Shown: positions 1 through 8,136, counted from the stretch's first letter. The stretch is 49,320 bases of DNA from an uncultured Ruminococcus sp. (GCA_902792115.1 CADAYJ010000002.1:1-49320); one strand, 5' to 3'. Numbers and translations are program-made. The notes: generated by a model not told the origin, from the sequence alone.

Positions 1-608
1 TCAAGCCTGTCTCCCATATCGGGCAGCGGAACCTGCTTAACTGTGCCGTTCTCATATTTATATGCCTTGTAATCGAAGAGGTTGACGTACGTGTTTGCCT
101 GACCGTTCTCGATGTACGGAACAACGACAGGGCAGACGGACGGGCCGAATTCAGACTTGAGAGTCTCGAAAACGCGGTAGAAACGCGCGCTTTCGTCGCA
201 AAGACCGTTTACGAAGAAAATCTTTGTAAGCCCCTGCTTCTCGGCGAGCTTAACAGCCTTTTCCGTACCTATATTCACGCCGTTCTTGCCGGATACGACG
301 ATCACGGCGCTGTCGGCGGCGCGCATACCCTCGTACAGACCGCCCTGGAAATCGAGCAGACCGGGGGTGTCGATGATGTTGATCTTGTTGCCCTTCCACT
401 CCAGCGGAGCAATGGACGAAACAACGGATACCTTTCTCTTGATCTCCTCGGGATCGAAGTCGAGCGTTGTGTTGCCGTCCTCGATCTTGCCGAGCCTGTC
501 AGAAGCTCCTGCAAGGTAAAGCATAGCCTCCGCGAGTGACGTCTTGCCGCAGGAACCGTGGCCTGCGAGCGCGATATTAAAAATCTTGTTTGGTTCGTAC
601 TGTTTCAA
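1..608 (-). CDS. Elongation factor G-like GTPase, N-terminal part (runs off the window)
   Basis: Only the first 202 codons are in the window. The start is TTG at 608, preceded by GAAAGGAG ten bases upstream; no in-frame ATG lies near the start. The P-loop is at residues 16-24 (GHGSCGKTS) and the G3 box DTPG at 80-83, in the order found in translational GTPases. The P-loop begins GHG rather than the AHIDAGKT of canonical EF-G, and the switch region reads LDFDPEEIKRK, which fits the EF-G2/EF-G-like paralogues common in Clostridia rather than the main fusA. The guanine-specificity box, normally NKxD, reads NGLC at 134-137, which is odd. The role in translation or ribosome rescue cannot be told from this fragment. 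Confidence 0.85.
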   Translation of the reverse strand, partial: MKQYEPNKIFNIALAGHGSCGKTSLAEAMLYLAGASDRLGKIEDGNTTLDFDPEEIKRKVSVVSSIAPLEWKGNKINIIDTPGLLDFQGGLYEGMRAADSAVIVVSGKNGVNIGTEKAVKLAEKQGLTKIFFVNGLCDESARFYRVFETLKSEFGPSVCPVVVPYIENGQANTYVNLFDYKAYKYENGTVKQVPLPDMGDRL

Positions 609-703
609 GTTCGGAATACTCCTTTCACTGTTGAATAATGATTGGTCATACGGGAATCATACGCATTACAAACGTGACAAATAATAATTCCCACTAATTA
701 CTA

Positions 704-731
704 ATTATATCATGATTGCACAAAAAAGCAA
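704..731 (-). promoter_or_regulatory. Sigma-A type promoter for the EF-G-like gene
   Basis: On the minus strand TTGCTT (726-731) and a perfect TATAAT (704-709) are 16 bases apart, about 100 bases upstream of the TTG start. The rest of the 609-946 gap shows no gene; it is AT-rich apart from the hairpin near 908-935. Confidence 0.6.
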
Positions 732-907
732 CGGTATTTTAGATACTTTTTCAAAATCAACTCATTGCATAAAAACCCACACCAATGGTTGGCTAAAATG
801 ACGAACATTTCCGACGATATGTGGAGATTTTCCCCATAAAGAGACGATACATGATCTGCATTTCGACAGCTGCTTCTTCACTTCCGTAGAATTGCCGCAA
901 AGAAGCT

Positions 908-935
908 GCGGGGGCAGCTCAACGGCTTCCCCCGC
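908..935 (-). terminator. Hairpin after the polysaccharide deacetylase gene
   Basis: Arms GCGGGGG and CCCCCGC are perfectly complementary with a 14-base loop, twelve bases past the stop codon at 947. The following tract is only moderately T-rich (AGCTTCTTTG), so termination strength is uncertain. Confidence 0.5.
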
Positions 936-946
936 AAAGGATAAGA

Positions 947-2053
947 CTACTTTTTCATTTTACCCTCCGACGCCGTCGCTCTGCCGTACATTTCGCCGGC
1001 GAGACCGGGGCGTGAAACGGCGGACGAAGTGCCGCTCGTCATGCCTGCGCCCGACGGCTGCATTCCTGATGTCTCCTTTTGCGATGGTACGGAGCCTGAT
1101 GTCATGCTGCTCATCATCTCCTTGCGCGCCCCGGAGGAAGCTCCGCCGGTCATATCACTGCGCGCCGCCGACGCATTTCCGGACGAGACGGACGAAGACG
1201 CGCTCTGCGTCGCTGACGATACCGCTGACGACATTTCCGACGAAGAGGTGCGCGGCTCGACCTCGGCTGCCGTCTTCACCGCCTTGTCTTCCTTCGGGAT
1301 CATCGCACCGTTTACGTCCGTCGTGTATTCGCCCTTCGGCAGCAGCTCCGATATCGGGACGATCTCGTAGCCCTGCGATTGGATATACTCAATGACGGAC
1401 GGCAGCGCAGCCGGCGTGTTCTTTGCACCGTTGTGCATCAGGATTATCGCGCCCGGGGCGAGGTTTTTCTCCACCTTTGCAAGGATCTCCTCAGGTGTGG
1501 GATCCTGCCAGTCGAGCGAGTCGATGCTCCACTGTACGCAGTACATATCAAGCCCTGTAACGGTGTCTACGACAGCGTTGTTGTAGTCGCCGTACGGCGG
1601 TCGGAAGAGAGTCGGCTTCTTGCCGGTGAGCGCCTCTATCTCCGCGGAGCACGTCTCGATTTCGCTCTTCATTTCGTCGCCGCCGAGCTTCGTCATGTAC
1701 GGGTGTGTGTTCGAGTGATTGCCGACGTCGTGTCCTGCGGCGGCTATCTTCTTAACATCGTCGGGATATGTGCGTACCCAGTCGCCGACGAGGAAAAACG
1801 TCGTTTTGACATTATACTTGCTGAGAATATCGAGCAGATTCTGCGTTTGCTCGTTGCCCCAGGCGGCGTCAAAGCTTAGGCTGACGCGCTTGTCGTCCGT
1901 TTTGACGCTGTATATCGGAATGCTCCTGCCGCCGGCATTAACGGCGACGGCAAGCTCGCTCCTGTGGGCGCCCGCAGCTCCGAAGCAGACGATCAGCGCC
2001 AGTGCCGCACCGAGCGCGGCGAGCCGTTTTCTTGTCAGAATAAAAACCTTCAT
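947..2053 (-). CDS. Secreted polysaccharide deacetylase, PdaB-like
   Basis: 368 residues. A signal peptide or N-terminal anchor covers about residues 9-30. A NodB-type deacetylase (carbohydrate esterase 4) domain follows. Motif 1 is SFDAAWG, as in the PdaB/YbaN branch where the second Asp of TFDDG is replaced; motif 2 is HSNTH, the metal-binding pair; motif 3 is RPPYG; the last is LMHNG. Such enzymes remove acetyl groups from cell-wall glycans; PdaB itself acts in sporulation, but that role is not shown here. The last ~95 residues are a Ser/Gly/Met-rich, probably disordered tail not typical of the family. The ATG has GGGAGG seven bases upstream. The gene stands alone. Confidence 0.85.
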   Translation of the reverse strand: MKVFILTRKRLAALGAALALIVCFGAAGAHRSELAVAVNAGGRSIPIYSVKTDDKRVSLSFDAAWGNEQTQNLLDILSKYNVKTTFFLVGDWVRTYPDDVKKIAAAGHDVGNHSNTHPYMTKLGGDEMKSEIETCSAEIEALTGKKPTLFRPPYGDYNNAVVDTVTGLDMYCVQWSIDSLDWQDPTPEEILAKVEKNLAPGAIILMHNGAKNTPAALPSVIEYIQSQGYEIVPISELLPKGEYTTDVNGAMIPKEDKAVKTAAEVEPRTSSSEMSSAVSSATQSASSSVSSGNASAARSDMTGGASSGARKEMMSSMTSGSVPSQKETSGMQPSGAGMTSGTSSAVSRPGLAGEMYGRATASEGKMKK

Positions 2054-2201
2054 GCGTATGCCTCCCTAAGTTCGGTTTGTCTATTTATATGGGGAGAGCC
2101 GGGTGCAATATGACGAACCGACAAAAACTTTCACAGTGGAATGTGATAAAAAATAAACAAAAAAATCGACAAATTTTTAGCTGACATTTTTTCGATTAAT
2201 C

Positions 2202-2230
2202 TTGAAAACGAATTCGCAATGTTGTATAAT
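2202..2230 (+). promoter_or_regulatory. Orphan sigma-A type promoter
   Basis: TTGAAA (2202-2207), 17 bases, then TATAAT (2225-2230). It lies 330 bases upstream of the next gene, which has its own closer promoter. The predicted start near 2237 is followed by an imperfect hairpin at about 2288-2310 and a run of T, so a short RNA is possible. The rest of the 2054-2495 gap has no convincing coding sequence. Confidence 0.55.
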
Positions 2231-2462
2231 GAACAATGTAAAACGCGGTTGGTTTTTTGGCAGATTTTTTATTGGCTGAAATGTTGGTCGGGAACAGTTT
2301 TTTTGAAATTGTTCTCGAATTTTTTGTCTGATGGTGTCCGGGGCTAAGATGAAATGCACCAGGGGTTGGACAAATCAGGCCGTTTTGGGGTGAATTTTGC
2401 GCTTTTTGCATTAATTCATAAAAGAAATACGACATTTCACCCAAATTTCTGCATAAAGTTCC

Positions 2463-2492
2463 ATTGACCGTGTCAATCCGTTTTCGTATAAT
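2463..2492 (+). promoter_or_regulatory. Promoter with overlapping palindrome for the acidic Big_2 protein
   Basis: TTGACC (2464-2469), exactly 17 bases, and TATAAT (2487-2492) form a near-consensus promoter. The -35 box sits inside a perfect inverted repeat, ATTGAC-CGT-GTCAAT (2463-2477), which looks like an operator. The predicted transcription start near 2499 rules out translation from the upstream in-frame ATG at 2496. Confidence 0.75.
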
Positions 2493-2558
2493 AATATGAG
2501 GGATACGATTATTATGAGAGAGTGGATAATTAATAAAGCTAAAGAAAAGAGGATGACA

Positions 2559-5420
2559 ATGAGCGACTACATTGACGAGACTTCTTTGACCGACGAGGAA
2601 GTGGCAGCCGCAATCGCCGCTGCGAAGGCAAAGAAGGCCGAGCGCGCAAGGCTTGCAAAGGAAGCCGAGAAAAGCTCAAAGCCGACGCTTGAAAAGACGA
2701 AAAGTCTTGACGAGGCGTCCTCAGATAACCTTTTGAATGAAAGCAGCAGTGCCGCGCAGCTTGAGGAGGAAGAAAACGAATCCCCGGCTGTACGAAGTGC
2801 GAAATCGTTCTCGAACGCTTTTGCCGCTGCCAAGAAAAAGAGAGAGCAGGATCTTCTGAAGAAGAAGGAGGAGCGTCAGACCGAGAAGGAGGACGAGCCG
2901 GAGGATTCGGAAGAGCCGGACGAGAAGGAAGAAGACGCTTCCGCAGCCGCCGTTGCCGCTGCTGTGGTTACAGCGGACGACGACGAGGGCGACGCCGAGT
3001 TCGAGGTTGACTCCGAGGAGGAGGAAGCCGAGATCGACGACCACGATGATGATTACGACGAAGACGACGAATACGACGACGACGAAGATGACGACGACGA
3101 GGAGTATGACGAAGACGACGATGAAGACGAAGACTTCGACAGCGACGGCATCTTCGAGACAGACGACGAGAACGGCGAGTACAACACGACCGTGAACGTC
3201 GATGAGGACCACGAAGACGAAGACGACGATGAAGACGACGAGTACGACGAGGATGATGAGGACGACAGCACCTTCTCCACGAAGACAAAGGTCATCATCG
3301 GCATCGTTATTGCGGTGCTCGTTATCGCGATCATCGCGGCTGTTGCGTTCTTTATGAAGAACTCCGGCGACGGCAAGGATACATCTTCCGTTGCTTCGGC
3401 AGTCGAGGGCGACGTTACGAGCGTTAAGTTCGCGGAGCCTTCCGTAAGCCTCGAGGTGGGCGAGACGATCGACCTCAAGCTGATCGTTGAGCCGGAAAAT
3501 GCTACCGACAAAACGTTCAAGCTCAAGTCCAACGACGAGAACATCGTCAAGGTCAACGAGAAAGGTCAGATCACCGGTATTGCCTCCGGCAGCACGACGG
3601 TTACGGCCACTCTGAAGAGCAACCCGACAATGACGGCTTCCCTTGTTGTAAACGTCATTGACGAGGAGCAGAGCACACTCAATATCTACAACAAGTTCAT
3701 CAACTCCATTCTCGAAGAGACGACGGATATTGATCCCGACTCCGAGACGGATACGGAGGCATCGGACGAGGAGAACAATGAGGAAGATTCCGATACCGAG
3801 ACTGATAAGTCTTCCGATTCCGACAGCGAGAAGGACAAGCCGAAAAAGGCCAAGAGAGTTCTCTCCGGCAACAAGATCGACGACTTCGACAGCGACGGCG
3901 AGCTTGAGCTTGCCCTCTACTACGAGCCGAGCACGGATAACGAGGAGCCTCTCGTTCGTATCTTCCAGCTCGTAGACGAGGATGCAGAGCCTCAGACGGA
4001 TTCCGAGGAAGAGGTTCAGGAGTACGACGAGTTCGGAAACCCGATCAAGAAGGAGACCGATTCCGAGAAGCCTGCCGACACAGCCTCCGACAAGCCCGCA
4101 GCAGGCGCAAAGAAGAGCCCCAAGGATATGACTCTCATGGAGGTCGAGCAGTTCTCCGAGGCATATATGGGTATGCACACTACGCTTGAGGCGGACGCCG
4201 CTACGAAGCCGTGGAACACGAGCTACCTTGAGGTCAAGGAGAGCGAGACAGCGACTCCGAGAGTTACGATACTCTCCTCCGGCTACAAGACGCCGACATA
4301 CACATTTGAATCCGAGGATCAGGAGATCGCAACGGTCGATAAGCAGGGCAACATCAAGGGTATCAAGCCCGGCACGGTATTCATTACCGTAAGCTCGCCG
4401 CTGAATTCCGACGCGGTCGCAAAGGTCAAGGTAAGAGTCAAGGACGACACAGATCTTCTCGACGATTACCTCGCGGATATCCCGGTAGTCAACAACACTA
4501 ACGACACGATCTTCCCGACAGAGACGCTCATCGGCAAAGCGATCGTCGATATCGACAACGACGGCGTAAGCGAGCTTCTCCTCCGCTTCCGTTACAGCGA
4601 CAGCGTCGAGGCGATCAACATGATCAAGGTAGAGAACGAGAAGTGCGTATGCTACAAGACGTACAACAACCTCTCCGATCTCTATGAATACAATGAAGGC
4701 AACGGCTCTTACAGCAACTCGATCCTTATCCACTACACGACCGGCAAGGTCTGCATGGAGTATAAGGCGGTAGTCGCTAAGTCAGGCTCCAAGTCGAAGT
4801 CGAGCGAGGAGAAGATCCTCACGATCGAAAGCGGCGGCAGCCTCAGCGAGCTTGTAAACTTCCGCACAACAACGGACATCTCCACAAAGACAGTTACGTC
4901 CGAGGCCAGCGAGCGCGTAAGCTCCAGAGAGGACGACGACGACGAACGCGACAATACAAGCTCCGAGACTGTATCCGGCGATACCGATACAGAGGAGCAG
5001 AATAACGATACAAGCTCCACGGCTTCCTACGTTGACGAAGACGAGGACGGCTACGACGACATCACAGGCGAATACTTCGGCTCCTACGCTGCATTCACCT
5101 TTGATGAGATCGAGGCTGCTGCAGCCGGAAACGGTATCGACATGACAAGCAAGACTCCTGTCAAGCTCCTGCCGCAGCTCTCCGGCGCTCCGGAAGATGA
5201 GGACGAGGACGAAGACGAGGATTACGACAACACGACCTCCGAGGAGGAGCGTGATCGTAACGACGAAGAGACGACGTCTACCGTAACGACCGAGGTCGCA
5301 GAGGAAACGACGAAATACTTCGTAAACGGTACGCCCGTTGACCAGAGCGTCTATGAGGAAACACTCACAAGATACTCCGCAACGTACAGCGTATGGAACG
5401 CTTGGGAAAGCGTCTACTGA
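2559..5420 (+). CDS. Very acidic single-pass membrane protein with two Big_2-like domains
   Basis: 953 residues from the ATG at 2559, which has AGAGG six bases upstream; earlier in-frame ATGs fall at or before the promoter. Residues 1-240 are charged, with long runs of Asp and Glu. One transmembrane helix lies at about 245-266. A bacterial Ig-like (Big_2) domain follows at about 286-368 (ends in the typical TGIASGSTTVTA strand), then an acidic Ser-rich linker, a DFDSDGELEL stretch near 443, a second Big_2-like domain near 545-630, and VDIDNDGVSEL near 663. The DxDxDG stretches resemble calcium-binding loops. The C-terminal part alternates acidic and Ser/Thr-rich segments. Big_2 domains usually occur on surface proteins, so the second half is probably outside the cell. 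Function unknown. Confidence 0.85.
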   Translation: MSDYIDETSLTDEEVAAAIAAAKAKKAERARLAKEAEKSSKPTLEKTKSLDEASSDNLLNESSSAAQLEEEENESPAVRSAKSFSNAFAAAKKKREQDLLKKKEERQTEKEDEPEDSEEPDEKEEDASAAAVAAAVVTADDDEGDAEFEVDSEEEEAEIDDHDDDYDEDDEYDDDEDDDDEEYDEDDDEDEDFDSDGIFETDDENGEYNTTVNVDEDHEDEDDDEDDEYDEDDEDDSTFSTKTKVIIGIVIAVLVIAIIAAVAFFMKNSGDGKDTSSVASAVEGDVTSVKFAEPSVSLEVGETIDLKLIVEPENATDKTFKLKSNDENIVKVNEKGQITGIASGSTTVTATLKSNPTMTASLVVNVIDEEQSTLNIYNKFINSILEETTDIDPDSETDTEASDEENNEEDSDTETDKSSDSDSEKDKPKKAKRVLSGNKIDDFDSDGELELALYYEPSTDNEEPLVRIFQLVDEDAEPQTDSEEEVQEYDEFGNPIKKETDSEKPADTASDKPAAGAKKSPKDMTLMEVEQFSEAYMGMHTTLEADAATKPWNTSYLEVKESETATPRVTILSSGYKTPTYTFESEDQEIATVDKQGNIKGIKPGTVFITVSSPLNSDAVAKVKVRVKDDTDLLDDYLADIPVVNNTNDTIFPTETLIGKAIVDIDNDGVSELLLRFRYSDSVEAINMIKVENEKCVCYKTYNNLSDLYEYNEGNGSYSNSILIHYTTGKVCMEYKAVVAKSGSKSKSSEEKILTIESGGSLSELVNFRTTTDISTKTVTSEASERVSSREDDDDERDNTSSETVSGDTDTEEQNNDTSSTASYVDEDEDGYDDITGEYFGSYAAFTFDEIEAAAAGNGIDMTSKTPVKLLPQLSGAPEDEDEDEDEDYDNTTSEEERDRNDEETTSTVTTEVAEETTKYFVNGTPVDQSVYEETLTRYSATYSVWNAWESVY

Positions 5421-5432
5421 TAAAAAATCTGC

Positions 5433-5465
5433 GGAGCCGGCTCAAAGTCAGTTTGAGTCGGCTCC
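5433..5465 (+). terminator. Hairpin after the acidic Big_2 gene
   Basis: Arms GGAGCCGGCTCAAA and TTTGAGTCGGCTCC pair with one G-T, five-base loop, 12 bases after the stop. The T-tract is weak, so this may act together with the next hairpin. Confidence 0.6.
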
Positions 5466-5487
5466 GGTTGCTTATTATAACAAATAA

Positions 5488-5519
5488 CCCGCCCGCAAAA
5501 AGCGGACGGGTAGTTTTTT
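5488..5519 (+). terminator. Bidirectional intrinsic terminator
   Basis: CCCGCCCGC and GCGGACGGG pair with one mismatch around an AAAAA loop, followed by TAGTTTTTT on the plus strand. On the minus strand the same hairpin directly follows the map stop codon, so it can end both convergent transcripts. Confidence 0.75.
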
Positions 5520-6393
5520 AGTGTGATACGACCTCGCAGCCGTCTTCAGTTACAATGACCTGTATCTCCCACTGAGCAGAGGGCTTGCCGTCGGCGGTTC
5601 GGACAGTCCAGCCGTCCTCCTTGTCGGTGTTGATGCGGTGGCTGCCCATATTTATCATCGGCTCGATAGTGAAGCACAGGCCGGGTGCAAGCAGCATATC
5701 GGTGCCCTTGTTGGTCACGTAGCTTACCCACGGATCCTCGTGAAATTCAAGGCCGATTCCGTGACCGCCGATCTCACGGACGACGGTGAAGCCGTTTTCG
5801 TGGGCGAGATCCTTGATCACCTGCGCAATGTCTCCGAGGTGTTCCCACGGCTTGACCTGCTCAAGACCAAGCTCGACAGCCTTTTTCGTGACATCGACGA
5901 GCCTTCTCTTTTCCTCGCTCACCTCGCCGATGCAGAACATACGCGACGCATCGGAAAAATATCCCTTGTATATCGTTGAGATATCGACGTTGATTATATC
6001 TCCGTCCTTGAGGACGACGTCGGGGGAGGGGATACCGTGGCATACGACGTTGTCGATCGAGGTGCAAACGCTCTTCGGGAAGCCCTCGTAGTTGAGCGGC
6101 GCGGGAACGGCGCCAAGCTCGACCGTCTTGCTGTACACCCATTTGTCGATATCCTCCGTCGTGCAGCCTGCCTTTATGTTCTCCGCAACGTAGTCGAGGA
6201 CGGCGGTGTTGATAACGCCGCTCGCCTTGATGCCCTGTATCTGTTCTTTATTCTTTATGATATCCCTGCTCGGAACGATCTCTCCGAGTACGCGGTGCTC
6301 CTCAATGATCTCGTCGAAGTCGCAGTGGCACTTCTTGTATTTCTTGCCGCTGCCGCACCAGCACGGATCATTTCTGCCGATCTTTATTTCCAT
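5518..6393 (-). CDS. map: Type I methionine aminopeptidase with N-terminal SEC-C zinc motif
   Basis: 291 residues. It removes the initiator methionine from nascent proteins. The N-terminus holds a SEC-C motif, CWCGSGKKYKKCHC (Cys 11, 13, 22, 24), a zinc knuckle shared with SecA and thought to help docking at the ribosome. The pita-bread peptidase fold follows with its metal ligands: two Asp in VDISTIYKGYFSDAS, His in GHGIG, Glu in TIEPM and a last Glu in SAQWEIQV. The usual EH of the last motif is EI here. Start chosen at the ATG at 6393, seven bases from GAGGTG; the in-frame ATG at 6399 is too close to that site. It probably shares a transcript with the HTH gene 29 bases upstream. Confidence 0.93.
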   Translation of the reverse strand: MEIKIGRNDPCWCGSGKKYKKCHCDFDEIIEEHRVLGEIVPSRDIIKNKEQIQGIKASGVINTAVLDYVAENIKAGCTTEDIDKWVYSKTVELGAVPAPLNYEGFPKSVCTSIDNVVCHGIPSPDVVLKDGDIINVDISTIYKGYFSDASRMFCIGEVSEEKRRLVDVTKKAVELGLEQVKPWEHLGDIAQVIKDLAHENGFTVVREIGGHGIGLEFHEDPWVSYVTNKGTDMLLAPGLCFTIEPMINMGSHRINTDKEDGWTVRTADGKPSAQWEIQVIVTEDGCEVVSH

Positions 6394-6422
6394 TATCATT
6401 CACCTCATTTTGTCGTTCGCCG

Positions 6423-6746
6423 TCAAAGCTCTTCCGTATCCTTGTAGATCACAGCGCCGCCCTTCGAGCCTTCAAGCTCGCTTAGAAACGCGCCGTCGAG
6501 CGTAAACCCACAGTCAAGCGCGATGCCGATGAGCATTTTGTCTGCGCTGCCGACAGCCTCGGAGGCCTTGGATACGCGCTGCCTTTCAAGATACTCCCTA
6601 AACGAAACGCCCGTGTGCTTACGCAGCTTCGCCGAGTACGTGTATTCCGAGTATGCAACGTATCTTGAAATTGCGGGGAGAGCCGCGCTGTCCGCCGTGT
6701 TTTCGTCGAACCACCGGAGCATTATATCCGCCGTTATTGATGTCAC
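6423..6746 (-). CDS. Small stand-alone AraC-type HTH protein
   Basis: 107 residues from a GTG start at 6746, with GGAAAGGA upstream at a slightly long spacing. The whole protein matches a C-terminal AraC/XylS DNA-binding domain: a first helix-turn-helix, then KHTGVSFREYLERQRVSKA, then the start of the second one (IALDCGF). After this the recognition helix is unlike the family: where FsrvFKkyfG is expected it reads LSELEGSKGG. There is no ligand-binding domain. It is either a minimal regulator or a decaying remnant; the intact reading frame and the tight spacing before map favour a functional small protein. Confidence 0.6.
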   Translation of the reverse strand: MTSITADIMLRWFDENTADSAALPAISRYVAYSEYTYSAKLRKHTGVSFREYLERQRVSKASEAVGSADKMLIGIALDCGFTLDGAFLSELEGSKGGAVIYKDTEEL

Positions 6747-6829
6747 GCTGAATACACATCCTTTCCAAAATATATCAAAACATGAATATTTTTTCGGTTT
6801 TCTCCGACCACGAGGCCGGCATTTACTAT

Positions 6830-6856
6830 ATTATACTAAACTAACCTTTAAGTCAA
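6830..6856 (-). promoter_or_regulatory. Promoter for the HTH-map operon
   Basis: Minus strand TTGACT (6851-6856) and TATAAT (6830-6835) with a short 15-base spacer; an alternative hexamer TAATAT two bases downstream gives 17. Confidence 0.5.
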
Positions 6857-6877
6857 GAGGATTGAACATTTTTCGGC

Positions 6878-6930
6878 AAAAAAAGGAGAGGCGCACGCTC
6901 CGAGCGAAGCTCTTCGCGAAACGACTCCCC
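6878..6930 (-). terminator. Terminator of the dockerin-CAP gene
   Basis: A GC-rich imperfect hairpin beginning GGGGAG and closing CTCTCC is followed on the minus strand by TTTTTTT, shortly after the stop at 6946. Confidence 0.6.
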
Positions 6931-6945
6931 TGAACGGAAGCTGTT

Positions 6946-8082
6946 TTATTTTACGAGGATAAGCGTCCAGTAATGGGCGTAATCATCGTCTTCAACGAAA
7001 TTGTGGCCGATCCCTATGCGCGTGTATCCCTTGCTGCCGTCAAGGAACTTGGGAAGCGCGCCTTCCTTGCGGTACTTCGTCATGTAGTAATCGAAGACCT
7101 CGCGGCCGTTTTGCTGCCCTTTGCAGATAAGCTGACTCGCCGCCGTGTAGCTGACGTCGTACTCGTCGAGCAGATCAGACCACGCGCCGCCGCCGGGACG
7201 ATTTGTGCTGAAATCAGCGGATATATCGTCGGCTCTGATGTCTGCGACCGCCGTTGCCGAAAGATCGGTCGCGAGAGCCGGCAGACCGTTCTTTGAGCGC
7301 TCCGCGTTAATAAGAGAGAGAAGCTCGTCAACGGATGCCTGCTCGTCTTCAAGCTGCTGAGACTGCTTTATAAAAATCTGCTCCCAGTAGTGACCGTAGC
7401 GGCTGTCCTCAATGAAGCAGTACCCGACGCCGATGCTTGTATACTCGGGGTTGAGAATGTTGCTGCGATGCCCCTCGGACGCCATCCAAGCGTCGAATAC
7501 GTCCTGAGGATTGTCAAAGCCGCCGGCGACGTTCTCGCCGCAGGTGAGGAAGGAGATGCCGGAATCGCCGAGCACGGAAGACCAGAGATTGCCGTCGGGG
7601 CGGATATGATTGCACGTGTATTTCAGCTCTGCGGCGCGTATGTCGGACACGCCGAACAGGCTGTCGTCCTTTTCGAGGGGGGACAGACCATTTGCCTTGC
7701 GCGCCTCATTGCAGAGACGGACGATCTCGTCCTCATAGGAGCTGATATTTGTGGAAAGAGAGCTTCTTTTTGACGAGAAGTCGATGGAAACGACCGCCTC
7801 AAAGCTGCCTATGCCGATAGCCTTCTGGAGGATAGCGAGGGAATCGGAGGTGTTTACGACGTTGTCGAGATTGACGTCCGCGAGGATCATCTGATTGGTG
7901 TCAAGCTCCGCAAGAGCAACGGACGCACGCATCGTAAGAAGGGCGTCGCAGGAGTCTATCGAGCTGTTGAGGTCAACGTCGCCGAGGGAGAAGCTGTCGG
8001 CAGAGGCGGAGAAAACGGCTGCCTGAAAAAGCACCGCCGTCATAACGATCGAAATGAATAAAGCTGTGATTCTTTTTTTCAT
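6946..8082 (-). CDS. Secreted dockerin protein with two CAP (SCP-like) domains
   Basis: 378 residues with a signal peptide (1-28). A type I-like dockerin lies directly after it (about 33-92): two calcium loops, DVDLNSSIDSCD and DVNLDNVVNTSD, each followed by a short helix. A CAP domain follows at about 116-240 with the conserved His (CNHIRPDG), Glu (GENVAGG) and His (GHRSNILNPEY). A second, diverged CAP-like domain (about 245-378) keeps the fold signature (IGIGHNFVED, HYWTLILV) but lacks these residues. The dockerin should attach the protein to a cohesin scaffold on the cell surface. An N-terminal dockerin is less common than a C-terminal one. ATG with AAAGGAGG nine bases upstream. Confidence 0.88.
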   Translation of the reverse strand: MKKRITALFISIVMTAVLFQAAVFSASADSFSLGDVDLNSSIDSCDALLTMRASVALAELDTNQMILADVNLDNVVNTSDSLAILQKAIGIGSFEAVVSIDFSSKRSSLSTNISSYEDEIVRLCNEARKANGLSPLEKDDSLFGVSDIRAAELKYTCNHIRPDGNLWSSVLGDSGISFLTCGENVAGGFDNPQDVFDAWMASEGHRSNILNPEYTSIGVGYCFIEDSRYGHYWEQIFIKQSQQLEDEQASVDELLSLINAERSKNGLPALATDLSATAVADIRADDISADFSTNRPGGGAWSDLLDEYDVSYTAASQLICKGQQNGREVFDYYMTKYRKEGALPKFLDGSKGYTRIGIGHNFVEDDDYAHYWTLILVK

Positions 8083-8136
8083 GATCCTGCGCCTCCTTTT
8101 CTCAAAATGCGGCTTTACGCCTTGTTTTCTATATTA

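Noticed and set aside
2177-2444. Two overlapping minus-strand frames of 60-82 codons in the 2054-2495 gap
   Set aside because: No ribosome site or promoter, AT-rich composition and no recognisable sequence.
3053-3250. GAC/GAA-rich tract resembling a DNA repeat array
   Set aside because: The repetition follows codons for Asp and Glu and is not a fixed-length unit, so it is a protein low-complexity region, not a CRISPR or VNTR.
2721-4733. 670-codon open frame on the minus strand opposite the acidic Big_2 gene
   Set aside because: It is a mirror of the GAC/GAG-rich repeats, yields low-complexity Val/Leu runs, has no ribosome site and lies wholly inside a convincing gene.
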